Below, one piece after another: positions 56,852 to 64,000 of a stretch of 64,000 nucleotides of DNA. Numbering within the stretch: position 1 is the first letter of the stretch; each line of letters starts with the position of its first letter. Source of the stretch: Pedosphaera sp. (GTDB lineage: Bacteria; Verrucomicrobiota; Verrucomicrobiia; Limisphaerales; SXQI01); the NCBI GenBank assembly GCA_025359965.1, contig JANYDC010000031.1, positions 95,900-159,899 on the forward strand, given 5' to 3'. Made by a program: the position numbers and the translations under genes. The notes under the pieces are model-generated. The model did not search any database, was not told the DNA's origin, and saw nothing but the letters and a program-made list of their open reading frames with translations.

Positions 56852-58195
56852 ATGCGCACCCCTGTCTATACCCTTGTGATGGCCCTACTGGCCGGGGCTT
56901 GTTCGGCGCAGACTAATTTCACAGCCGGTTCGGGCACCAACGTGCTGGCGATCGACCTCCCCTCCACACTCCAACTCGCCGGTGCGCGCAGTCTTGATGT
57001 GCAAACCGCCCGTGAGAAATTAACGGAAGCCAAGGCCATCCATGAAAGCTCCGTCTGGCAGTTCTTTCCATCCATCACCCCGGGCATCGGATATCGTCGG
57101 CATGACAACTTGATTCAAGACGTGGCAGGCAATATTACGGATGTGCACAAGGACTCCTACACCGTGGGGCCGACCATTGCGATGCAGTTGGACCTGGGAG
57201 ATGCCATCTACAAAAAACTGGCTGCACGCCAATTGGTCACAGCGGCAGAATCCGCGCTTGAGACACAGCATCAGGAAAGCGTGCTGAACGCCGTTAAAAG
57301 CTATTTCGACCTCACCAAAGCGCAGGCGGCGACAAGAGTGACCGCAGAGGCGGTGCGCATCTCCAACGACTACGCCGCGCAAGTAAAACAAGCGGTCACA
57401 GCGGGGATTGCCTTCAAAGGAGACGCGCTTCGGGCAGAGGTGCAGGCGGACAGGAACAAGCTGGCGCTGCGCCAAGCAGAGGAGGAATCCGCCGCGGCTG
57501 CGGCCCGGCTGTCCAGCGCATTGCACCTCGATTTCAAAATCATCCTCGCCACCCCTGTTAACGACTTAGTGCCGCTTGCTCTTGTGGCCACCAATACCGC
57601 GCTGGATTCGCTGGTCTCCCAGGCATTGGCAGCGCGACCAGAGGTGAAGCAAAGCCACGCGCAAATTGAGGCGGCACGAAAGCTTAAGGACGGAGCCAAA
57701 TATGGGCCACTGGTTCCGGCTCTGGGTGCTCAAGTGTTCGCGGGCGGTCTCGGCGGCGGCATCGACGGAGGTCCCGGCCGCTTCGGTGAATCGGAAGACT
57801 ATCAACTCACGCTCGGGTGGAAGATTGGTCCAGGCGGATTGTTTGACCGCGGACGAATTCGAGCCAGCGAAGCCAGACTCAAGATCAGCCAGATCGAGGA
57901 TGTAAAAACGTCCGATAAAATCACCCGAGAAGTCGTCGAAAGTCAGAATAGGATGCTGTCATTGTCCGACCAACTGTCAACCGTCCGCCACACGGTACAA
58001 GCCTCGGAGGAGGCGCTTAGACTTGCAGATGAGCGCAAGGAGTTTGCGGTGGGGCTGGTCCTGGAACACGTTCAGGCTGAGCAGGAGTTAACCAGGGCAC
58101 GACTTGATTACCTGACCACGGTCTCGGAGTTCAACAAGGCTCAGTTCACGCTTAAAAAAGCGATCGGACCTGTACCCGGAACAGCTGGGCAATAA
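56852..58195 (+). CDS. TolC-family outer membrane efflux protein
   Basis: Two OEP-like coiled-coil halves and an N-terminal signal; follows the RND and adaptor genes by 2 nt. Confidence 0.88.
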   Translation: MRTPVYTLVMALLAGACSAQTNFTAGSGTNVLAIDLPSTLQLAGARSLDVQTAREKLTEAKAIHESSVWQFFPSITPGIGYRRHDNLIQDVAGNITDVHKDSYTVGPTIAMQLDLGDAIYKKLAARQLVTAAESALETQHQESVLNAVKSYFDLTKAQAATRVTAEAVRISNDYAAQVKQAVTAGIAFKGDALRAEVQADRNKLALRQAEEESAAAAARLSSALHLDFKIILATPVNDLVPLALVATNTALDSLVSQALAARPEVKQSHAQIEAARKLKDGAKYGPLVPALGAQVFAGGLGGGIDGGPGRFGESEDYQLTLGWKIGPGGLFDRGRIRASEARLKISQIEDVKTSDKITREVVESQNRMLSLSDQLSTVRHTVQASEEALRLADERKEFAVGLVLEHVQAEQELTRARLDYLTTVSEFNKAQFTLKKAIGPVPGTAGQ

Positions 58196-58202
58196 GCGGC
58201 CG

Positions 58203-58952
58203 CTATTCTTTTGGAGCTGCTTCAGCCGCCCACCAAACCCCTTTAAGAGTCAGCAGCGGATCGACCACGCAATCGACTCCCAATCCTTTGGCAATTAAAG
58301 CGGCATAGCCGCCAGTCAGGACTACGGGAAGTTTCCGGGCGCCGAGTTCAGTCCGCAAGCCTGCCAGCAATTCCTTAATTAAACCGCGATAGCCACGCAC
58401 TGCGCCGATGAGCATGGCCTCGCTGGTGCTTTTGCCGATGAAGGCGGCGGTATCGCGGATTTTGACAATAGGCAGCAGAGCCGTTTTTTCGTGGAGATAA
58501 TTGGTCATGGCGCTGAGACCCGGAGCGATGATGCCCCCCACGTAATCCCCTGCGCGGTTCACGACATCAAAAGTCACGGCGGTTCCAAAATCAACCACCA
58601 CCACCGGGGCCCCATAGGCACGACGTGCAGCCACCGCGTTGGCCAAGCGATCCGCGCCGATACTGGAAGGCTTCGGGTAATCAATGCCGATCCCCACGAC
58701 GGTGCGCGCAGTGAGTTCGAAGACAGAAGTGATTCTGCCTGGAAGCGAGGCCTTCACTAGGGGGGTGGCTGTTGGAACCACACTGCATAAAGCCACGCTT
58801 TCCGGGCTGAAACCGTCCAGCCACAGCAGAAGCTCCCGGCCTGAATCACCGCTCTTCCAACCGGCGGTTTTCAAGTTGATGGTGCGGCCCAGTTTGCCAC
58901 GCTTGACCAAACCCAGATGGGTGTGGGTGTTGCCAACATCAATCAAAAGCAT
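58203..58952 (-). CDS. coaX: Type III pantothenate kinase
   Basis: MLLIDVGNTHTHLGLV start; GADRLANAVAARRAYGAPVVVVDFGTAVTFDVV; GGIIAPGL. Confidence 0.93.
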   Translation of the reverse strand: MLLIDVGNTHTHLGLVKRGKLGRTINLKTAGWKSGDSGRELLLWLDGFSPESVALCSVVPTATPLVKASLPGRITSVFELTARTVVGIGIDYPKPSSIGADRLANAVAARRAYGAPVVVVDFGTAVTFDVVNRAGDYVGGIIAPGLSAMTNYLHEKTALLPIVKIRDTAAFIGKSTSEAMLIGAVRGYRGLIKELLAGLRTELGARKLPVVLTGGYAALIAKGLGVDCVVDPLLTLKGVWWAAEAAPKE

Positions 58953-58957
58953 TGATT

Positions 58958-59944
58958 TCAAGCGCCCACCCTCCCCACACGAACATCGCCTCCGACCACG
59001 CGCTCCAAACGCCCGTGCTCTGAACGCACCAGAAGCGCTCCGTCGACATCCAAAGCCTCGGCGCGGCCCACCAATTGGCGCCCCCCCATGGTAATACTGA
59101 CCTCGCGCCCGATGGTCTGGCACCGTTCCATCCACTCGGAGGAAATCTCGTCAAAACGCCCCAGCAAAAGCCGTGCGTAATCAGCATCCAGCTCCCTCAA
59201 AATCTGAGTGGCCAGCCGAGCGCGATCCACTGCACGACCCGTGACTGCACGCAGAGAAGTGGCCAATTCCCTGACATCCTCCGGGAAGTCCGCCTCGTCG
59301 ACGTTGACGTCCATGCCGATCCCCACGACCACATGCCTCACCATCTCAGGCTCTGCGGATAGCTCAGTCAAAATGCCGGCAAATTTTTTACCGTCATGCA
59401 GCAAGTCGTTGGGCCATTTAATCTCGGGGTAAATTCCGGTCACGCGGCTCACGGCGCGGGAGAGGCTGACTGCCGCCGTGATGGTGATTTGAGTAACTTG
59501 CGAAGGGGGCCATGGTGGACGCAATAGCAGGGAAAACCACAACCCGCGCCCGGAAGGCGACACCCATTTGCGGCCAAGCCTGCCGCGCCCTTTGGTTTGG
59601 GATTCCGCAAAAACAACAACGCCCTCGGGCACCCCATCACGGGCCAGCCGTTCCACAATATCATTCGTGGAAGTGGTCTGCTGAAAAACTTGAATATCCC
59701 GGCCAATCACACACCCATCGTCCAGCCTCGCCAGTAAATCATCAGAGTGGAGTAGGTCGGGGGTTGCGGTCAGTCGATAGCCCTCGTGAGGGCTTGCCTC
59801 AATTTGGTATCCCAATGTGCGCAAGTCCTCGATTCTCGCCCAGACGGCCGCACGCGAAATGCCCAGATGCTCAGCCAAATCGGCCCCCGAAGCCGATCCG
59901 CTTTTCCGATGCAACGCGCGCAGGATTTGCGAATCCACGCTCAT
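58958..59944 (-). CDS. birA: Bifunctional biotin operon repressor / biotin-[acetyl-CoA-carboxylase] ligase
   Basis: N-terminal HTH (SGADLAEHLGISRAAVWARIEDLRTLGY); AESQTKGRGRLGRKWVSPSGRGLWFSLLLRP. Confidence 0.94.
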   Translation of the reverse strand: MSVDSQILRALHRKSGSASGADLAEHLGISRAAVWARIEDLRTLGYQIEASPHEGYRLTATPDLLHSDDLLARLDDGCVIGRDIQVFQQTTSTNDIVERLARDGVPEGVVVFAESQTKGRGRLGRKWVSPSGRGLWFSLLLRPPWPPSQVTQITITAAVSLSRAVSRVTGIYPEIKWPNDLLHDGKKFAGILTELSAEPEMVRHVVVGIGMDVNVDEADFPEDVRELATSLRAVTGRAVDRARLATQILRELDADYARLLLGRFDEISSEWMERCQTIGREVSITMGGRQLVGRAEALDVDGALLVRSEHGRLERVVGGDVRVGRVGA

Positions 59945-60834
59945 GAGGGAAGCCCCTCCGCAGGCTCCACAAAATCCAAACCGATATCCACGGCGCGAGC
60001 CGAATGGGTGATGGCCCCCACGGAGACAAAATCGACGCCGGTTTGGCCAATAGCATGAATGGTTTCGAGAGTTACGCCTCCGCTGGCCTCAAGTTGAACC
60101 CGACCCTTGAACGAAGCGACCGCCGTTCGCAATTGATCCAGGCTCATGTTGTCCAGCAGCACGATATCAGCGCCGGCCTCCGCCGCCTGCCCGGCCTGCT
60201 CCAAAGTATCGGCCTCAATCTCCACGCGCAAGTGCGGGTAGGCGGCCCGCGCCCGCCGCACCGCCGCAGTCACCGCGTTGGGTTGTTCGCCAGCCAATGC
60301 GGTCAAGTGGTTATCCTTCACCAACACCATGTCGTAAAGGCCATGACGATGATTCTTCCCGCCGCCGCAACGAACGGCAAATTTCTCCAAAACGCGCCAG
60401 CCGGGAGTTGTTTTGCGGGTATCGAGCAACTGCGCCGAAGTGCCCTCCAAAGCTTGGACATACTTTGCCGTTATCGTTGCCACGCCGGACAACCTTTGCA
60501 GAAAATTCAACGCAACGCGTTCACCAGCCAGAACCGCGCGTGTGCTTCCCTCGACCTGCAACAACACTTCACCTCGCTGCACTTTCTGCCCGTCATGGCA
60601 CTTGGAATCGACGGACACCGAAGGATCGCACTGGCGGAAAGCTTCGCACGCAAGCGCCAATCCGCAGATCACCATAGGCTCGCGAGCCACCATCCTCGCC
60701 ATACTGCCGGACTCAGCCGGAATGGTGGCCACACTGGTCACGTCGCCACTGCCCACGTCCTCAAGCAAGGCGGTCCGCACCAACTCGGCCACCAGCAACT
60801 CAGGCAGACGTCCGAAATCACGAATCGCAGTCAT
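59941..60834 (-). CDS. nadC: Nicotinate-nucleotide pyrophosphorylase (carboxylating)
   Basis: GERVALNFLQRLSGVAT, DTRKTTPGWRVLEKFAVRCGGGKNHRHGLYDMVLVKDNH, LEASGGVTLETI. Confidence 0.95.
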   Translation of the reverse strand: MTAIRDFGRLPELLVAELVRTALLEDVGSGDVTSVATIPAESGSMARMVAREPMVICGLALACEAFRQCDPSVSVDSKCHDGQKVQRGEVLLQVEGSTRAVLAGERVALNFLQRLSGVATITAKYVQALEGTSAQLLDTRKTTPGWRVLEKFAVRCGGGKNHRHGLYDMVLVKDNHLTALAGEQPNAVTAAVRRARAAYPHLRVEIEADTLEQAGQAAEAGADIVLLDNMSLDQLRTAVASFKGRVQLEASGGVTLETIHAIGQTGVDFVSVGAITHSARAVDIGLDFVEPAEGLPS

Positions 60835-62099
60835 GAGCGCAGAGCCTCCACTGGTTTCAGCCGTCCTGCATTCCATGCCGGAAATAGGCCCGCAATGAGA
60901 CAGGCCACCAAAGCGCCCACGCAGATAATGACCACATCGCTGGTAACAATCAGCGCAGGCAATTCCTTGAATGCGTAAATCTTTTGCGGGAAAAGTTCGA
61001 AACCGGTCACCCTCCGCATGAAAAATAGAAATTCATTGCGATAGCGAAGGGCCAGCAAACCCAAAGCCAGACCCAACACCACGCCCACCACGCCAACGAC
61101 CAGGCTCTGCCCTAGGAACACGGTCATGATCTGGCTGTTCTGGGCTCCCAAAGCCTTCAACACTCCGATCTCTCTCGTTTTTTGCACCACGAAAGTAATC
61201 AGCGCGCTCATGATCCCGAAAGCCGCGACGATGGTGATGAAAAACAAAAGGTAAAACATGACGTTCTTTTCGGTGGCAAGGGCCTCCAGAAAGAATTGCG
61301 CGGTGGACATCCATGTGGTCACCCGAGCCTCAGACCCAAGTGATTCAGTCAGAGATCTGGCCACTCCTTCGACTTGGTAAGGGTCGGTGACCCGAGCCAT
61401 AAGCCCGTTGACCGAATCGCCCAAATCAAACAAGTCCTGCGCGTTTCCCAGGGACATTAAAATGAAGGCCGAATCGTACTCATAGTAGCCCACCTGAAAG
61501 ATTCCGGAGATGAGATAATCCTCAGGCAGCGGGGCTTCCCCTTTGCCTGAGTTGTTAGCCTTTTTCAGCTTCTGCAAATCCCTGGGCGCATAGAGTGAAA
61601 GCCGATCACCCACATGGAGTCGAAGTTCCGAGGCAAAGGAACTCCCAATAAGAATCCTGTTGCCGCGCAAATTCATCTCACCTTCCACCACCGAATTGGT
61701 CAGGGTAGAGACCCGCCCTTCCGCCGCCGGATCAAACCCGCGCACGTATTGCGCCACGCTGACAGGCTCGCCCACGTCAGGCTGCGTTTCAATCAACACC
61801 TGACCGATCACGAAGGGGCTGACACCAAGGATATCCCGGTTTTTCTCTACCTCTTTGGCCAGAGCGTGATAATCCCTGACGCGCCTTGACTGGTTGGATA
61901 TCTGAAGGTGGGCGTTGAAGCCAAGAATCTTGTCGCGCAGAGAGTGGTCAAAGCCGTTCATCACGCTGATAACAATGATCAGCACGGACACTCCGAGCAT
62001 GACCCCCATGACACAAATCAAAGTGATCACCGAGACGAAGGTGCGCTTGGGGCGCAAATATCTCAGTGCTAACATCACCTCAAAAGGCAGGCTCGACAT
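60831..62099 (-). CDS. LolC/LolE-family lipoprotein-releasing ABC transporter permease
   Basis: FEVMLALRYLRPKRTFVSVITLICVMGVMLGVSVLIIVISVMNGF; MacB/FtsX C-terminal TMs. Stop overlaps nadC ATG by 4 nt. Confidence 0.9.
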   Translation of the reverse strand: MSSLPFEVMLALRYLRPKRTFVSVITLICVMGVMLGVSVLIIVISVMNGFDHSLRDKILGFNAHLQISNQSRRVRDYHALAKEVEKNRDILGVSPFVIGQVLIETQPDVGEPVSVAQYVRGFDPAAEGRVSTLTNSVVEGEMNLRGNRILIGSSFASELRLHVGDRLSLYAPRDLQKLKKANNSGKGEAPLPEDYLISGIFQVGYYEYDSAFILMSLGNAQDLFDLGDSVNGLMARVTDPYQVEGVARSLTESLGSEARVTTWMSTAQFFLEALATEKNVMFYLLFFITIVAAFGIMSALITFVVQKTREIGVLKALGAQNSQIMTVFLGQSLVVGVVGVVLGLALGLLALRYRNEFLFFMRRVTGFELFPQKIYAFKELPALIVTSDVVIICVGALVACLIAGLFPAWNAGRLKPVEALRS

Positions 62100-62250
62100 G
62101 CGGCTCAAACTACGGAGCCACTGCCCCATTTGTCAACGAGTGCCGAGAAAGCCGTCGATTTGCCAGAGCAATCGAATGATACTGGACTAAGCTTGGCAGC
62201 AGTTAATTCCTTGGTCCGCCACTCAAATTCCCTTAAACACTTGGGAAATC

Positions 62251-63504
62251 TTGAAAACAATCTCATCCAGCGCGGTCCCCAAGGAAACCCAGGTTTCACG
62301 ACGCAGGTTTTTGCATCAAAGCGGACGGGGTCTAGCTTCGGTTGCTTTGGGATCGTTGGTCAAGCAAGAGCCAGCATCGGCCGCTGATGCCGTTCACCAC
62401 TCCCAAGACTTAATCGGCTTTACTGAATACCAAACGAACCTTCCGGGCGGACGTCACGCCAATGCGATTACCATGCGCGCAGCGGTCGTACGAGTGGACG
62501 GCACGCACGTGCGCCGTGTGGCCAAGGAACTCATGCGTAAACCCAATACTTGGACTCAATTCGCCGGATGGTCGCCCAATGGTCGGCAAGCCATCATTGG
62601 CTGCGGTTGGGAAAGCCTGGAAAATGGCGCATGGGAAGAGGAGCACAAAACCTTTCGCTTCAACGCGGAGGGTTGGTTGTACGACACCCTGCTTCTGGAT
62701 TTGGTTAGCGGTAAAACTACGAATGTCACCTCCATCGAGCGAGCCAGTTTCTACAACACCGGGGTCTTTTTTTGGCCGAATGATCCTAAGCGGCTTGGTT
62801 TCCAGGCTCTCATCAATGGGGACTCCCATCCTTTCAGCATGGATCTTGATGGGCGTAATAAAAAAGATCTCACGGCTGAGTCCAAGGAGTTCGCCTACGG
62901 CTTCAACGCCTCGCCGGATGGCAGGCAAATTGCGTACCACAAAAGCTACCAGATTTTCATCGCCGACGCAGATGGATCGAAGGCCCAACACATAGAAACC
63001 CGGCAGCCATTTAATTTTGGGCCGCAATGGTCACCGGATGGCGAGTGGCTGTTGTTCCTCGCGGGCGAACATTACAACTGCCACCCCTACATCGTACGCC
63101 GAGACGGTACGGAACTCCGCAAGGTTGCCGACCGACAAGGACATCGCGGAGAGATTACCATTTTTGACGTCGCTGATTTTCACGGAGGCAGCAGTGATAC
63201 TCCGCTCTGGTCGCCTGATGGAAAGTGGATCTATTACACCGCCAAAATGGGCGAGAGCGTCGAGCTCATGCGCGTCTCGATCTCAGGGAAAATAGAATCA
63301 CTGACTCAGACAGCGAAGGGTCGGTTGAACTATCACCCCAAGTTTTCACCGGAGGGCCAATGGGTAGTCTTTGGATCCAATCGGACCGGCACGCGTCAGC
63401 TTTACGTAATGCCCGCCGATGGCGGCACCCCGCGCGTCATCACCCACCTCAAACCTGGGTGGGGAGCCATGTGGCCGCATTGGCAGCCTAAGTTCATAGC
63501 TTGA
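62251..63504 (+). CDS. Tat-exported TolB-like (PD40) beta-propeller protein
   Basis: Twin-arginine-like SRRRFLHQSGRGLASVALGSL; repeated SPDG..I.Y / WSPDGKWIYYTA blades. Confidence 0.82.
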   Translation: MKTISSSAVPKETQVSRRRFLHQSGRGLASVALGSLVKQEPASAADAVHHSQDLIGFTEYQTNLPGGRHANAITMRAAVVRVDGTHVRRVAKELMRKPNTWTQFAGWSPNGRQAIIGCGWESLENGAWEEEHKTFRFNAEGWLYDTLLLDLVSGKTTNVTSIERASFYNTGVFFWPNDPKRLGFQALINGDSHPFSMDLDGRNKKDLTAESKEFAYGFNASPDGRQIAYHKSYQIFIADADGSKAQHIETRQPFNFGPQWSPDGEWLLFLAGEHYNCHPYIVRRDGTELRKVADRQGHRGEITIFDVADFHGGSSDTPLWSPDGKWIYYTAKMGESVELMRVSISGKIESLTQTAKGRLNYHPKFSPEGQWVVFGSNRTGTRQLYVMPADGGTPRVITHLKPGWGAMWPHWQPKFIA

Positions 63505-63544
63505 AAAATTCGCTCATGGATTGGTTTCCTTGCGTCCAATTAAG

Positions 63545-63850
63545 CTAAGTCGGACGCACGACACCGATATTTTGGTAGCGCCGAAAATCAGATTCATTGA
63601 AGGTTATTACGTGATCAATCCCATACACGTTCATGGCCGCAACCAAACGTGCATCGTGCACATTTTTTCCCGAAACGCCCATTTTGAGCACAAGACTGTG
63701 CCATTCAGTAAAAATGGCCTGCGTTTCCGGTAAAAGTTTTATCGCGGAAGGAATCCCTCGAACAGCGGCATCTGCTTGGCTCGGACTCCAGCCAAGCCCA
63801 TTTACGTTGGGTGGTCGAGTGACTACAGCCCAGAACTCCACTATGACCTT
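63545..63850 (-). pseudogene. PIN-domain (VapC-like) protein lacking its N-terminus, probably interrupted at ~63850
   Basis: VIVEFWAVVTRPPNVNGLGWS...GKNVHDARLVAAMNVYGIDHVITFNESDFRRY is PIN central/C-terminal sequence. The N-terminal D-containing strand is absent, and the ORF start (MGTFQTGS) lies in IS-end-like sequence. Confidence 0.65.
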
Positions 63851-64000
63851 AGAGCCTGTCTGAAAAGTGCCCAATGTTAAAATGATGAAAAAACGAAGAA
63901 AAGGCTTGATTACAGTGTGCGGGTGAAAGCTCCCCGCCTATTAGCGCAGCTCCATTTGGGGCGATGAAAATCGCCGTTTTTGAAACCAATCTCACCGATG
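63850..64000. mobile_element. Possible terminal region of an insertion sequence running off the right edge
   Basis: gagcctgtctgaaaagtgcc resembles a transposon terminal inverted repeat and sits exactly where PIN homology stops. No transposase is visible in the window. Confidence 0.4.

Noticed and set aside
58953-59135. N-terminal extension of the coaX ORF (58953-59135)
   Set aside because: Overlaps birA and reads as Arg/Gly-rich antisense-like sequence; MLLIDVGNTHTHLGL at 58952 is the canonical start.
58203-62099. coaX-birA-nadC-Lol permease cluster as an unusual system
   Set aside because: Tight overlaps (4 nt) but all are ordinary housekeeping genes; nothing beyond normal operon packing was seen.

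Overview
The window looks like a Verrucomicrobia/Planctomycetes-type chromosome segment: large secreted repeat proteins, BspA-type LRRs, DUF2723 and FG-GAP/TolB/WD40 propellers. This taxonomic guess rests on gene content only. Main landmarks: (i) a ~20.4 kb minus-strand gene train (25592 to 5206) with a pilM-N-O-P-Q-like assembly module, followed without real intergenic gaps by four giant paralogous secreted proteins. Each has an NHL propeller, cohesin-like segment(s), a split dockerin-like EF-hand pair, a TSP3/EF-hand linker and a '...(F/Y)YR' C-terminal module; three of the four also have chitobiase-C-like repeats. The most distal paralogue carries a ~154-aa (T)TN-rich insertion between the two dockerin halves. 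This is my best candidate for an undescribed system. (ii) A TerY-P-like kinase/PP2C/vWA triad, with a Nudix hydrolase and a DinG-family helicase next to it. (iii) Three BspA-type LRR secreted proteins with a shared C-terminal tail and signs of recent internal duplication. (iv) An ECF sigma/overlapping small membrane protein/DUF2723/DUF192 operon. (v) A VapBC-like TA pair, an RND-MFP-TolC efflux operon, and a coaX/birA/nadC/Lol-permease housekeeping operon. (vi) A decayed partial copy of the VOC-family gene, several palindromic intergenic repeats, and a PIN gene that seems truncated by a mobile-element end at the right edge. I recognised no rRNA, tRNA or CRISPR array. All family calls come from reading motifs by eye; no database search was run.
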